A DNA stretch of 64,000 nucleotides from Flavobacterium sp. RSP15 (GCF_003968755.1 NZ_RYDL01000003.1:285177-349176), one strand, 5' to 3'; positions 36,918 to 46,174 are shown, numbered from the stretch's first letter. Notes: a model not told the origin generated them from the letters alone. A program made the numbers and translations.

Positions 36918-36985
36918 GATACAAATTTTTAACCACTCAAATTTACGTCATTTTATTGAAAATTAAAAAAAACATGTTTCTCCAC

Positions 36986-37102
36986 TAGCCCCGATGGAAG
37001 GGAAAATCCTTTTTATTCTTTAAAAACTAAAAGAGTACTTCACTAAGTTAATATTTTCATCGGTGTTCAGTGAATTTCATTTAGAATGAAAGCTGGACCT
37101 TT
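36986..37102. repeat. Structured intergenic repeat, copy E
   Basis: It begins AGCCCCGATGGAAGGGAAAA and shares with the copy at 31711-31854 the stem TACTTCAC with GTTCAGTGAA, followed by an AGC-TGGACC end where that copy has AGCCTGACC. It fills much of the 355-bp spacer between the antitoxin and ABC-F genes. Confidence 0.65.
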
Positions 37103-37181
37103 AGTTCCAACTAAAACCAAGTCATTCGCTCCTAAAAAACAGGTTATCATGTTTAGTTTTAACATTACTTAAACGATAAAA

Positions 37182-37212
37182 CTTGAAACCTAATATAAAT
37201 GAATTACTTTTG
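37182..37212 (+). promoter_or_regulatory. Bacteroidota-type promoter for the ABC-F gene
   Basis: CTTG at 37182-37185 and TACTTTTG at 37205-37212 are 19 bp apart, close to the TTG-N19-TAnnTTTG consensus. The -7 box lies 61 bp before the GTG start at 37274. Confidence 0.55.
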
Positions 37213-37273
37213 CAAAAAAGTTATGTTTAGTAATGCAGGCATCTCTTATAATTTATAACTCATACCCTACAAA

Positions 37274-39136
37274 GTGAATTACTTATCTGTCGAAAATATC
37301 TCTAAATCTTTTGGAGAAAGAACACTTTTTGAAAACATTTCTTTTGGAATTAGTAAAGACCAAAAAATCGCCTTCATTGCCAAAAATGGCTCTGGAAAAA
37401 CGACTATCATGAGCATCATTAACGGTTTGGAAGAATCAGATACCGGACAAGTTGTACTCAGAAAAGGTATCAAAATGGCCTTCCTTTCGCAAAATAACAA
37501 TTTGCAGGAAGAATTGACGATTGAAGAAAGCATTTTCGCATCGGATAATGAGACTTTGAAAGTGATTGAAGCGTATGAAAAAGCATTAGAAAATCCGGAA
37601 GATGAAGAAGCCTACCAAAAAGCTTTTGACGGAATGGATCAGCACAATGCGTGGGACTTTGAAACACAATACAAGCAAATCCTGTTCAAACTGAAGTTGG
37701 AAGATTTCAAACTGAAAGTAAAAAATCTTTCTGGTGGACAGAAAAAAAGACTTTCATTAGCTATTATTTTGATCAATCGTCCCGATTTATTAATTCTGGA
37801 TGAGCCTACCAACCACTTGGATTTAGAGATGATTGAATGGCTGGAAAGCTATTTTACTAAAGAAAATATTACGTTGTTTATGGTGACTCACGACCGTTTC
37901 TTCTTGGAGCGTGTTTGTAACGAAATCATCGAACTGGATAACGGAAAATTATACCAATACAAAGGAAATTACTCGTATTATTTAGAGAAAAAAGAGGAAC
38001 GCATTGCATCAGAAAATTCGAGTGTGGATAAAGCGCAAAACCTTTTTGTAAAAGAACTGGAATGGATGCGTCGTCAGCCGAAAGCGAGAACGACCAAATC
38101 TAAATCCCGTCAGGATGATTTTTATGACATCAAGGAAAAAGCACAAAGTCGCCGTCGTGAAAATAAAGTAGAGCTTGAAATTAATATGGAACGCATGGGA
38201 AGCAAGATTATCGAGCTTCACAAAATCTCCAAAAAATTCAAGGATCATGTGATCATGGATAATTTCAGTTTTGATTTTCAACGTGGCGAACGCATTGGAA
38301 TCATTGGGAAAAACGGAACTGGTAAATCTACTTTCTTGAATTTATTGACCGGAAACGTTTCGCTTGATAGCGGTAAAGTGGTGATTGGCGAAACGATAAA
38401 AGTGGGTTACTACACACAAAGCGGAATAAACCCAAAACCGGGTCAACGTGTGATTGATGTAATTAAGGAATATGGAGAATTCATTCCATTGATGAAAGGA
38501 AAATTGATTTCGGCTTCACAATTGTTAGAGCGTTTCTTGTTTGATGCTAAAAAACAATACGATTTCGTGGATAGATTGAGTGGTGGAGAATTGAAACGTT
38601 TGTACTTGTGTACGGTTTTGATTCAGAATCCAAATTTCTTGATTCTGGATGAGCCTACGAATGATTTGGATATTGTAACGCTGAATGTTCTAGAAAGCTT
38701 CCTTTTAGATTATCCGGGTTGCCTTTTAGTTGTTTCTCACGATAGGTATTTCATGGATAAAATTGTGGATCACTTATTCATTTTTAGAGGACAAGGTGTA
38801 GTGGAAGATTTTCCTGGAAACTATTCTGATTTTAGAGCTTATGAAGACAGTGCTGATGTTGCTCAAAAAGAGGAAAACAAAGCGGATAAGAAGGACTGGA
38901 AACAAAATAATCCAACCGGAAACCTGACGTTCAACGAGCAAAAAGAATTCCAGAAAACCGAGAAAGAAATCAAAGATTTAGAGTTTCAGAAAATAGCTAT
39001 TGAGCAATTATTCTCAGACGGGAAAATTGCCGACACCGACATTGAAAAGAAAGCGAACGAATTGAAAAACATCATCAATAAAATTGAAGAGAAAGAGGAG
39101 AGATGGTTTGAACTGAGCGCGAAGATAGAAGGCTAG
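37274..39136 (+). CDS. uup: ABC-F family ATPase (Uup-like)
   Basis: The 620-residue protein starts with GTG and has two ABC ATPase domains and no membrane segments. The first has Walker A AKNGSGKTTI, signature LSGGQKKRLS and Walker B LLILDEPTNHLD. The second has GKNGTGKSTF, LSGGELKRL and FLILDEPTNDLD. The linker between them carries basic residues (RRQPKARTTKSKSR). The C-terminus (about 555-620) is a charged coiled coil, as in Uup. ABC-F proteins act on ribosomes or, for Uup, on stalled ribosomes and branched DNA. Symbol is by domain layout. Confidence 0.88.
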   Translation: MNYLSVENISKSFGERTLFENISFGISKDQKIAFIAKNGSGKTTIMSIINGLEESDTGQVVLRKGIKMAFLSQNNNLQEELTIEESIFASDNETLKVIEAYEKALENPEDEEAYQKAFDGMDQHNAWDFETQYKQILFKLKLEDFKLKVKNLSGGQKKRLSLAIILINRPDLLILDEPTNHLDLEMIEWLESYFTKENITLFMVTHDRFFLERVCNEIIELDNGKLYQYKGNYSYYLEKKEERIASENSSVDKAQNLFVKELEWMRRQPKARTTKSKSRQDDFYDIKEKAQSRRRENKVELEINMERMGSKIIELHKISKKFKDHVIMDNFSFDFQRGERIGIIGKNGTGKSTFLNLLTGNVSLDSGKVVIGETIKVGYYTQSGINPKPGQRVIDVIKEYGEFIPLMKGKLISASQLLERFLFDAKKQYDFVDRLSGGELKRLYLCTVLIQNPNFLILDEPTNDLDIVTLNVLESFLLDYPGCLLVVSHDRYFMDKIVDHLFIFRGQGVVEDFPGNYSDFRAYEDSADVAQKEENKADKKDWKQNNPTGNLTFNEQKEFQKTEKEIKDLEFQKIAIEQLFSDGKIADTDIEKKANELKNIINKIEEKEERWFELSAKIEG

Positions 39137-39139
39137 AGT

Positions 39140-39205
39140 GATTGCGAGGCACGAAGCAATCCCATTTGTTGCTCTCGTTATGTGATTGCTTCGTGCCTCG
39201 CAATG
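39140..39205. repeat. REP-like inverted repeat with 21-bp arms
   Basis: The arm ATTGCGAGGCACGAAGCAAT(C) at 39141-39161 is exactly complementary to the arm at 39184-39204, with a 22-bp spacer. It follows the ABC-F stop directly. Confidence 0.85.
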
Positions 39206-39227
39206 ACAAAACTGACTAATTATCAAT

Positions 39228-39284
39228 ACACAACCCTAATATTTTTAGCGGTAACGCTAGAAATGTTGGGGTTGTGTTTTTTTT
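39228..39284 (+). terminator. Long-stem terminator after the ABC-F gene
   Basis: ACACAACCC (39228-39236) pairs with GGGTTGTGT, and inner segments TTTTTAGCG and CGCTAGAAA also pair around a GTAA loop. A T8 run follows. Confidence 0.85.
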
Positions 39285-39500
39285 AGAAAAAACAGTGATT
39301 ACAAATTAGTAAGAAATATTAGAATTAATAGAAAGTCCATTCGATGCTTTGTAGTTTTATTTTCACAGCTATCCGAAAGTTTTAATAAAAATCAAAAATT
39401 CCCTTCCTAGCTCATCTAAACAGGCTCTAAGTATTTTATTACCCTGAAAAAAAGTCTGGTTTAAATATAATTTCAGATTTTTTCCTTATTTTTTTGCAGC

Positions 39501-39622
39501 CCCGCTCTTCAAAGCATACAATAGTTCTTGATTATGCTGCGCAAATGTCTCTGACTTTGCGCCCGCTCTTCAAAGCATACAATAGTTCTTGATTATGCTG
39601 CGCAAATGTCTCTGACTTTGCG
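39501..39622. repeat. Perfect 61-bp tandem duplication
   Basis: Two identical 61-bp units (39501-39561 and 39562-39622) each begin CCCGCTCTTCAAAGCATAC and end CTGACTTTGCG. They lie head to tail in the spacer between convergent ABC-F and SDR genes. Confidence 0.95.
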
Positions 39623-39644
39623 CTCACAATAGTAATCACAAAAA

Positions 39645-39674
39645 AACCACAACAAATTTAATTCTGTTGTGGTT
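39645..39674 (-). terminator. Terminator after the SDR gene
   Basis: AACCACAACA and TGTTGTGGTT form a perfect 10-bp stem with a 10-base loop, and the leftward strand ends in a T run. The following CCTCCTTCGGGGGTTAGGGGG (39703-39722) is a loose member of the C/G-rich repeat family. Confidence 0.85.
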
Positions 39675-39724
39675 CTTTTATTTTTAACCATTTTTAATTC
39701 CTCCTTCGGGGGTTAGGGGGATTT

Positions 39725-41275
39725 CTACCAAGGAATCGGATTGTAATCTTTCAAAAACTTCCCGCACCAATGTTTTCCTGTATTAATACCGTCAAACAAC
39801 GGATCCATAACCCGTGCTGCGCCATCTACAATATCCAATGGCGGTTGAAAATCTTCTTCTTCCTGTTTTCTTTTGGCTAATTCTGCAGGATCTTCGTCGG
39901 TTACCCAGCCGGTATCAACCGCATTCATAAAAATGCCGTCTTTTGCTAAAGTTCCTGAGGAAGTATGTGTCAGCATATTCAAAGCAGCTTTGGCCATATT
40001 GGTATGTGGATGACGGTCTTCTTTGAAAAAGCGATGAAACTTCCCTTCCATCGCCGACACATTAATGATGTGTTTTTTTCCAGTGTTCTCTTTCTTCATC
40101 ACTTCCGAAAGGCGGTTACATAATACAAAAGGCGCCACGGAATTTACCAGTTGCACTTCGATCATTTCTGTGGTTTCTATTTGTCCCAAACGTAAACGCC
40201 AGCTGTTGGTTTTTCTCAAATCGACTTGCTGTAAATCGGCATCAAGTTCCCCTTCCGGGAAAACTTCATTTGCCACCAAAGCATTATCAAACGAATACGG
40301 AATTTGAGACAATTTAGCGGAAGCCCGCAACCCAATTCCAGGTTCTGGTCCGTGCCAAGTCACCGGCATATTCTGATTGGAGGAAGCCCCTGCTGTCAAA
40401 ACTTTTAATTCATCCAGACAATTCGTATGATCCAGTAATAATTCTTGTGCCTGTTGCGGCAAAGAACCGATAGAACGCTCCTCATTTTCCATTAGATGCG
40501 TATAAAATCCCGCAGGACGCCTCACCGTTTGCGCTGCATTATTAATCAGAATATCCAAACGCTCATACTTTTGCTCTATAAAATTGCAGAAAATCTCTAC
40601 ACTTGGAATGTGTCGCAAATCCAATCCGTGAATTTTCAAACGATGTCCCCAATCCATGAAATCGTCTTCCTTAGAAAAACGCAATGCGGAATCCACCGGA
40701 AAGCGAGTCGTTGCAATAACGGTTGCTCCACCACGCAACAACATCAATGTAATGTGATATCCAATTTTTAGACGAGAACCTGTGATAACGGCAACTTGCC
40801 CATTTACATCTGCGGTTTGAAAACGTTTGGCATAATTAAAATCGCCACAATCGGTACACATTGTATCGTAAAAGTGGTGCATTTTAGTAAACTCCGTTTT
40901 ACACACGTAACAGTTTCGTGGAGTTTCCAGTTCCAATTGTTCTTTGTTCACAAGATCATTGTAAGCCAAAAGTTTTGGCGCCATAAAAACACTTGCTTCA
41001 CGCGCATGGCGGATTCCGGTTACCTTACGGGCGGTTCTGTCACGCTTTTCCATTTTGCGTTTAGCAGCCACTTTACCGTCTTTTTTTCTCCGAGAAAGCT
41101 CGTCACGATCGGGTCTGGAAAACATACCTGCCGCTTTGATTAAAGCGGTGCGTTGCTCTTTTGGAATATCAAATATTTGATCCGTATCCGTATTCAATTG
41201 TGCTAAAATAGCGATGCAGCGGTCAATTTCTTCAGAGCTTATCGTAGTTTTATGTTCTATTTGTTCAATCATCAT
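39725..41275 (-). CDS. SDR-fold oxidoreductase with an N-terminal zinc-motif extension
   Basis: The 516-residue protein has a 155-residue N-terminal extension with a basic stretch (residues 60-90) and two CxxC pairs, Cys122/Cys125 and Cys140/Cys143, likely a zinc ribbon. The SDR core has the glycine-rich nucleotide site [10 protein letters not shown] (165-174) and LINNAAQ with Asn245. Ser407 (NVSAMEG) and Lys429 are in place, but the position four before the Lys, normally the catalytic Tyr of YxxxK, is Thr425 (HTNMAKAAL). A long insert (about 250-380) is also present. It may be a non-canonical oxidoreductase or a nucleotide-binding regulator. Confidence 0.82.
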   Translation of the reverse strand: MMIEQIEHKTTISSEEIDRCIAILAQLNTDTDQIFDIPKEQRTALIKAAGMFSRPDRDELSRRKKDGKVAAKRKMEKRDRTARKVTGIRHAREASVFMAPKLLAYNDLVNKEQLELETPRNCYVCKTEFTKMHHFYDTMCTDCGDFNYAKRFQTADVNGQVAVITGSRLKIGYHITLMLLRGGATVIATTRFPVDSALRFSKEDDFMDWGHRLKIHGLDLRHIPSVEIFCNFIEQKYERLDILINNAAQTVRRPAGFYTHLMENEERSIGSLPQQAQELLLDHTNCLDELKVLTAGASSNQNMPVTWHGPEPGIGLRASAKLSQIPYSFDNALVANEVFPEGELDADLQQVDLRKTNSWRLRLGQIETTEMIEVQLVNSVAPFVLCNRLSEVMKKENTGKKHIINVSAMEGKFHRFFKEDRHPHTNMAKAALNMLTHTSSGTLAKDGIFMNAVDTGWVTDEDPAELAKRKQEEEDFQPPLDIVDGAARVMDPLFDGINTGKHWCGKFLKDYNPIPW

Positions 41276-41547
41276 CGTAAAAAAAATGGATATTATTCTT
41301 GTGTAAATTCCAAGGGCGCAAAGATAGCCTTTTTAAAGTCGTAATGTTTCAAAGCAATACAGTCGGAAGTCGAAGCGCAAAGATGATAGAATTGTATTTT
41401 GACTTTCGACTATTATCTTACTATCTTCGCACCCACAATGTTCTTTCACCAAGATGCACGAAGCAACCGCAAAGATTCACAAAATTGAAAAACTCAGTGT
41501 ATCTTCGTGTTTTCTCTCTGAGAATCTCTGTGTAACAAAAAAGTTTC
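41276..41547. other. Divergent spacer between SDR and methyltransferase genes
   Basis: This 272-bp stretch contains GACTTTCGACTA near 41400, similar to GACTTTCGACTTT at 1622 and 6532, and a degraded AAGATTCACAAAA-type tract. No ORF, RNA or clear promoter pair was recognised. Confidence 0.5.
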
Positions 41548-42327
41548 ATGCTGTTTCAAATCAAATCGTATTTACAATTCCTTTGGCACTCAAAAAATGA
41601 GCATGCGGTGCATTCGCCATTTGTGTTTACTTTATTGACGAGATGCTTTTATGATAAAAAATCAAAACCGGAATATACGATTTTAAGAAAATATAGAAAC
41701 TCGCTTTTAGCAAATAATAATACCATTGAAGTCACTGATTTTGGTGCGGGTTCCAAAGTGTTTAAATCGAATTCCAGAGTAATTGCCAAGATTGCCAAAA
41801 CAGCAGGAATTTCTCCCAAGCGAGCTGAATTACTTTTTAGAATCACCAATTATTTTCAACCGGACTCTATTTTAGAAATTGGAACTTCATTGGGATTGGC
41901 GACTTCTGCCCTAGCTTTAGGCAATTCAAAAGTCCAAATAATCACTTTAGAAGGTTGTCCTGAAACCGCTAGACAAGCTCAATTGCAATTTAAAAAATTC
42001 AATTTCAATACTATATGTTCCGAAATAACAGAGTTCAATGCTTATCTGCAAAACTGTACACTGAACACTGAACACTTTTCTTTAATTTACTTCGACGGCA
42101 ATCACTCCAAGAAAGCAACATTAGACTATTTTGAAGTATTACTTCCTACCATTACGAACGAAACCCTTTGGATATTCGATGACATTCACTGGTCGCCAGA
42201 AATGGAACAAGCTTGGGAAATTATAAAAAACCATCCCAAAGTAACGGTAACAATTGACACATTTCAGTGGGGATTGGTATTATTTAGGAGAGAACAACCA
42301 AAAGAACATTTTGTGATTCGAACCTAA
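41548..42327 (+). CDS. Class I SAM-dependent methyltransferase
   Basis: The 259-residue protein starts MLFQIKSYLQFLWHSKNEHAVHSPFVFTL. Its SAM-binding motif I is ILEIGTSLGLATSALAL, motif post-I is ITLEGCPETA, and LIYFDGNHSKKATLDYF resembles the catechol O-methyltransferase-like group. A repeat-like tract at 42053-42080 encodes NCTLNTEHF in frame. The substrate is unknown. It faces away from the SDR gene. Confidence 0.85.
   Translation: MLFQIKSYLQFLWHSKNEHAVHSPFVFTLLTRCFYDKKSKPEYTILRKYRNSLLANNNTIEVTDFGAGSKVFKSNSRVIAKIAKTAGISPKRAELLFRITNYFQPDSILEIGTSLGLATSALALGNSKVQIITLEGCPETARQAQLQFKKFNFNTICSEITEFNAYLQNCTLNTEHFSLIYFDGNHSKKATLDYFEVLLPTITNETLWIFDDIHWSPEMEQAWEIIKNHPKVTVTIDTFQWGLVLFRREQPKEHFVIRT
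42053..42080. repeat. Repeat-like tract inside the methyltransferase gene
   Basis: The tract contains ACTGAACACTGAA, the same 13-mer as the intergenic tract at 881-893, and is read in frame as TLNTEH. Confidence 0.4.
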
Positions 42328-42379
42328 AAAAAGTGACAGCCATTGCTGACTGCCATTTTCAATATCGAATAACTACTTT

Positions 42380-43054
42380 TTATTCTTTAGCTTTTTTCAT
42401 TTCTCCAGATTTTGCTCCCATTCTGTTTAGCGTATAAATTGGTGCAAATTTTAATTTTAAACCCGAAATTTTTCTGTTAGCATCCACTGAAAGTCCTTCT
42501 TTTTCAACTGTATTTTTTCTACTGTCCAATGCTTCATACATCAATTTGATTTCGTCCCAGTCTTCACGAGAATACTTATCTTTATTCGTTTCAACAGCAT
42601 CTACAAATTGCTGGTACACGCTAAGAATATTGTCTTTATCCACCCAAGCAAAACTCATATCCTCACCCACTTTCCCTTCACCAAATAAAGCGTTCCTCAT
42701 TTGTTGTTTTGAGTTTGCAGCAGCGGCGGCTTTATCTTGAGCCTCTATTTCGGCTTCGTATTTTGCTTTCAAAGCCTCGTATTTAGCATTTGCTTCATCA
42801 AGGTATTTCTGCGCCTCCGCATTGTCTTTCATATTTCCCAATGCTGCCTTTGCATCACCACTTTTTAATTGATACGTAGCTTCAATTCCTCGCCAGTTTG
42901 CTTTAGCATCCTCGGAAGAAACATTCCCTAATGAATCCACATACATCACATAAGAATCCACTATTTTCTCCGCTTGCTCTGTTTTTTCATCTTTACAGGA
43001 GGCAAATCCTAAAGCGACTACCGCTATTCCTAACACCATTTTTGTACTTTTCAT
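42380..43054 (-). CDS. Lipoprotein with helical middle domain
   Basis: The 224-residue product has a lipoprotein signal (MKSTKMVLGIAVVALGFASC; lipobox Cys at 20). An Ala/Lys/Glu-rich, coiled-coil-prone segment (about 65-120) is followed by a region with VYQQFVDAVETNKD and IKLMYEALDSRK. It resembles small Bacteroidota lipoproteins of unknown function. It is monocistronic and followed by a long AT-rich spacer. Confidence 0.8.
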   Translation of the reverse strand: MKSTKMVLGIAVVALGFASCKDEKTEQAEKIVDSYVMYVDSLGNVSSEDAKANWRGIEATYQLKSGDAKAALGNMKDNAEAQKYLDEANAKYEALKAKYEAEIEAQDKAAAAANSKQQMRNALFGEGKVGEDMSFAWVDKDNILSVYQQFVDAVETNKDKYSREDWDEIKLMYEALDSRKNTVEKEGLSVDANRKISGLKLKFAPIYTLNRMGAKSGEMKKAKE

Positions 43055-43433
43055 AACTTCTTGATTTGATTAATACTTTTAACAAAAATAAGTAATATTA
43101 TTATATTATCAATTATAACCAAAAAATGTTATAAATAATTAAAATAATTACGAAATAAACACCAATAAAGTGTGAATTATACAAATTTATACTATAATAA
43201 CATAAAATTTAATAGAATGATTTAACGTATTAAAAAATACATTTACAAAGAAAATAGAAAAAAACGCAAGTGCTTCATTAATAAAAAATTATCTGACCGC
43301 ATAAATCTAAGCTCAAAATGTAACAAATTTAAAAAACATCTACTTATTAATAATTCAAAAGTCTTTTGTACTTTTAAAATCTAATTTAATAGCACCCTAC
43401 GCACCGTCGAAGGTCAAAAAATCATACATTCTA
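43055..43433. other. AT-rich divergent spacer
   Basis: About 380 bp separate the divergent lipoprotein and ABC ATPase genes. It is extremely AT-rich. A TTTTGTACTTTTA element near 43362-43376 may be part of a promoter for the rightward ABC gene. No ORF or repeat was found. Confidence 0.5.
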
Positions 43434-44120
43434 ATGGCAAACCCGCTAATCAAAATAACCAATATCAAACGAGATTTTGTGCTTGGAAATGAAATTGTAT
43501 ATGTTCTCAAAGGCATTGATTTAGAAATAAATAAAGGCGAGTACGTAGCATTAATGGGACCTTCAGGATCCGGAAAATCTACCTTAATGAATTTATTAGG
43601 TTGCTTAGACACGCCAACTTCTGGTAATTACATCCTGAATGGGAAGGATGTCAGCCAGATGAAAGATGATGAATTAGCCGAAATTCGCAATAAAGAAATA
43701 GGATTTGTTTTCCAAACTTTCAATCTTTTACCCAGAACTACCGCACTAGACAATGTAGCTTTACCCATGATTTATGCCGGTTTCTCTAAATCTGATAGAA
43801 ATAAACGCGCCACGGAAGTTTTAGAACAAGTAAATCTTGCTGACAGAATGGATCACCAACCCAACCAACTTTCAGGAGGTCAACGCCAGCGGGTGGCAAT
43901 TGCACGTGCCTTGGTCAATAAGCCGTCCATCATTTTAGCGGATGAACCTACAGGAAATTTAGACAGCAAAACCTCTCTTGAAATCATGAAACTTTTTGGA
44001 GACATCCATACCAATGGGAACACCGTTATTTTAGTAACGCACGAAGAAGAAATTGCCGCGTATGCGCATCGAATTATACGATTGCGTGACGGAATTATTG
44101 AAAGCGATACGACCAAATAA
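43434..44120 (+). CDS. ABC transporter ATP-binding protein, LolD/MacB-like
   Basis: The 228-residue ATPase has Walker [17 protein letters not shown], the Q-loop [17 protein letters not shown], signature [15 protein letters not shown] and Walker [16 protein letters not shown] with the switch His in LVTHEEEIA. The [10 protein letters not shown] block and overall length match the LolD/MacB/FtsE group that pairs with FtsX-type permeases. No permease gene is adjacent, so its partner lies elsewhere. It likely powers lipoprotein release or macrolide/peptide efflux. Confidence 0.92.
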   Translation: MANPLIKITNIKRDFVLGNEIVYVLKGIDLEINKGEYVALMGPSGSGKSTLMNLLGCLDTPTSGNYILNGKDVSQMKDDELAEIRNKEIGFVFQTFNLLPRTTALDNVALPMIYAGFSKSDRNKRATEVLEQVNLADRMDHQPNQLSGGQRQRVAIARALVNKPSIILADEPTGNLDSKTSLEIMKLFGDIHTNGNTVILVTHEEEIAAYAHRIIRLRDGIIESDTTK

Positions 44121-44128
44121 TTTTTTTT

Positions 44129-44210
44129 AGGAGCTTTTTCCGGCTATACGCTTGTATCTCTTTCTTTTTTAAAAAGAAAAAAGAAACAGGATACCGCTTC
44201 TATCCGGGCT
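44129..44210. repeat. Structured intergenic repeat, copy B
   Basis: It begins AGGAGCTTTTTCCGGCTAT, has a hairpin (TTTCTTTTTT-AAAAAGAAA), then ACAGGATACCGCTTCTATCC and GGGCT. It matches copy A at 27709-27794 in order and ends. Confidence 0.7.
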
Positions 44211-44265
44211 AAAAAATCTCACTTACAAATATCTTTTAAACCCCAAATAAAAACTAGTACCTAAA

Positions 44266-45123
44266 ATGAATATCGCCATACTAACCTGCCAAAAACTTCC
44301 CGATTTAAATCCTGAAGATCAAAAAATAATTCCTGCACTAGCCAAACATAATATTAACGCCAAAGCGGTGATTTGGAGTGACAAAACCATTAACTGGGCT
44401 GATTTTGATTACCTAATTTTTCGCAATACTTGGGATTATTTCGAAAAAGAAACCGAATTTAATATTTGGCTCCACCAAATAGAAAAACTAGGTATCAAAA
44501 CACTTAACCCGATTGAAATAATCAAACAAAACATACACAAGTTTTATTTGCGTGAAATGCAAAAGCAAGGAATCACAATATTACCAACCGTATTTATTGA
44601 CAAAACAGACACTCTGAATCTAGCTGAACACCTACCTTCCCATTGGAAAAAAGCAGTCATAAAACCTGCATTTTCGGCAGGATCGTATCTCACTGAAGTT
44701 TTTGAAACATCAGATAGTGAAGAAATAAACCAGAAATATGCGACCATAGCTGCAGAGAAAGAATTGCTGTTACAGGAATTTATGCCGGAGATTCAAACTC
44801 TAGGTGAAACTTCATTTATCTTTTTCAATAAAAAATTCTCTCATGCGGTTAACAAAAAGCCGGTAGATGGAGATTTTAGAGTACAGTCCCTATTTGGTGG
44901 TATCTATAATTTGGTACATCCCAGTTCAGAATTGATTGAAAAAGCACAAAAAGTTGTTGATACTTTTCAAGAGAACTTACTGTACGCCAGGGTAGATGGG
45001 ATACTGATTGATAATGAACTTTATTTAATGGAAATTGAATGCATTGAACCTGATTTATATTTCAATTTAAGTGAAGGTTCACTGGAACGATTTGTTACGG
45101 CAATAGTGGAATTAATACAGTAA
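44266..45123 (+). CDS. ATP-grasp enzyme (RimK/glutathione-synthetase-like)
   Basis: The 285-residue protein has an N-terminal domain (MNIAILTCQKLPDLNPEDQ) followed by an ATP-grasp fold. AVIKPAFSAGSYLT is the ATP-binding loop, LLLQEFMPEIQTLGETSFIF follows, and YLMEIECIEPDLYFNL holds the metal-binding Glu and Asn positions. ATP-grasp ligases join a carboxylate to an amine or thiol. Its partner compounds are unknown. It lies 43 bp before pduO, possibly co-transcribed. It is not a standard glutathione synthetase by length. Confidence 0.82.
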   Translation: MNIAILTCQKLPDLNPEDQKIIPALAKHNINAKAVIWSDKTINWADFDYLIFRNTWDYFEKETEFNIWLHQIEKLGIKTLNPIEIIKQNIHKFYLREMQKQGITILPTVFIDKTDTLNLAEHLPSHWKKAVIKPAFSAGSYLTEVFETSDSEEINQKYATIAAEKELLLQEFMPEIQTLGETSFIFFNKKFSHAVNKKPVDGDFRVQSLFGGIYNLVHPSSELIEKAQKVVDTFQENLLYARVDGILIDNELYLMEIECIEPDLYFNLSEGSLERFVTAIVELIQ

Positions 45124-45166
45124 ATTTGTTTCCATCAAACAAATTACAAATTAACACAAACCTTGG

Positions 45167-45736
45167 ATGAAAGTATATACAAAGACTGGTGATAAAGGAA
45201 CCACGGCACTTTTTGGCGGAACCAGAGTCCCAAAAGATCATGCACGAATAGAAAGTTATGGTACGGTAGACGAATTGAATTCTCACATTGGACTAATCCG
45301 AGATCAGGAGATGAATTCCCATTACAAAGAAATTCTAATCGAGATTCAGGATCGTTTGTTTACAGTAGGCGCTATATTAGCAACGCCACCGGAAAAAGAA
45401 GTACTGAAAAACGGCGAACTTCGTTTGAAAAAACTCGGAATAATTGAATCAGATATTGAACTGTTGGAAAATGAAATTGACAGCATGGAAGAAGCATTAC
45501 CACCCATGACTCATTTCGTACTTCCTGGCGGACATACAACCGTGTCATATTGTCATATAGCACGTTGCGTATGCCGTAGAGCGGAGCGTTTAGCAGTTCA
45601 TTTAAGCCACAACGAACCGGTTGCAGAAATCGCAATAAAGTACCTGAACCGACTTTCTGACTACCTTTTTGTGTTGGCACGAAAGTTGTCTCATGATCTG
45701 AAAGCTACGGAAGTTCAATGGATTCCTAGAAAATAA
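45167..45736 (+). CDS. pduO: Cob(I)alamin adenosyltransferase, PduO type
   Basis: The 189-residue protein starts MKVYTKTGDKGTTALFGGTR. The KTGDKGTT block, YGTVDELNSHIG and the C-terminal CRRAERLAVHLS and YLNRLSDYLFVLAR are the PduO/MMAB signature, including the ATP-contacting Arg residues. It makes adenosylcobalamin from cob(I)alamin and ATP. Adenosylcobalamin would serve methylmalonyl-CoA mutase downstream of the carboxylase at 16819-20559. Confidence 0.95.
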   Translation: MKVYTKTGDKGTTALFGGTRVPKDHARIESYGTVDELNSHIGLIRDQEMNSHYKEILIEIQDRLFTVGAILATPPEKEVLKNGELRLKKLGIIESDIELLENEIDSMEEALPPMTHFVLPGGHTTVSYCHIARCVCRRAERLAVHLSHNEPVAEIAIKYLNRLSDYLFVLARKLSHDLKATEVQWIPRK

Positions 45737-45857
45737 TTTGCAGCATTTAAGGTCTTTTTCAGTTGTATTTATAGTGAAAAAATGCAAACTTTTTAACCGC
45801 AAAATTTAAATCAAAAAAAACGTTCTTAACTTTTTATTAAAATAAATGATTTTTTAC

Positions 45858-45887
45858 TTGTCTTTTTCAGTAAAAAATTTATTTTTG
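45858..45887 (+). promoter_or_regulatory. Bacteroidota consensus promoter
   Basis: TTG at 45858-45860 and TATTTTTG at 45880-45887 are separated by 19 bp, an excellent match to TTG-N19-TAnnTTTG. The -7 box lies 23 bp before the ATG at 45911. Confidence 0.75.
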
Positions 45888-45910
45888 CACAAAACTAAAC
45901 AGACAACAAG

Positions 45911-46132
45911 ATGTATTGGACATTAGAATTAGCATCCTATCTAAGTGATGCACCGTGGCCTGCTAACAAAGACGAACTTATTGACTACGCTATTAGAGCA
46001 GGAGCTCCATTAGAAGTAGTAGAAAACCTTCAGTCTATAGAAGATGAAGGCGAGATATATGAATCAATGGAAGAAATTTGGCCAGATTATCCTACAGACG
46101 AAGATTATCTTTGGAATGAGGATGAATATTAA
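45911..46132 (+). CDS. DUF2795 family protein (73 aa)
   Basis: The acidic 73-residue protein starts MYWTLELASYLSDAPWPANK, has LIDYAIRAGAPLEVVENLQ and ends IWPDYPTDEDYLWNEDEY. This is the DUF2795 pattern in Bacteroidota. It has its own promoter and a terminator-like hairpin follows. Function unknown. Confidence 0.88.
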   Translation: MYWTLELASYLSDAPWPANKDELIDYAIRAGAPLEVVENLQSIEDEGEIYESMEEIWPDYPTDEDYLWNEDEY

Positions 46133-46146
46133 AAAGTAAACCAAGA

Positions 46147-46174
46147 AAAAGTCTCTAAAGAGGCTTTTTTTTTG
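46147..46174 (+). terminator. Terminator after DUF2795
   Basis: AAAAAGTCTCT and AGAGGCTTTTT pair with one mismatch around AA, followed by a T run. Confidence 0.75.

Noticed and set aside
39501..39622. Two-unit repeat considered as a CRISPR array
   Set aside because: Units are 61 bp, directly adjacent and without spacers, and no cas gene is present.
41299..41535. Plus-strand open frame of 78 codons before the methyltransferase
   Set aside because: The translation shows no family features and the DNA looks like degraded intergenic tract sequence.
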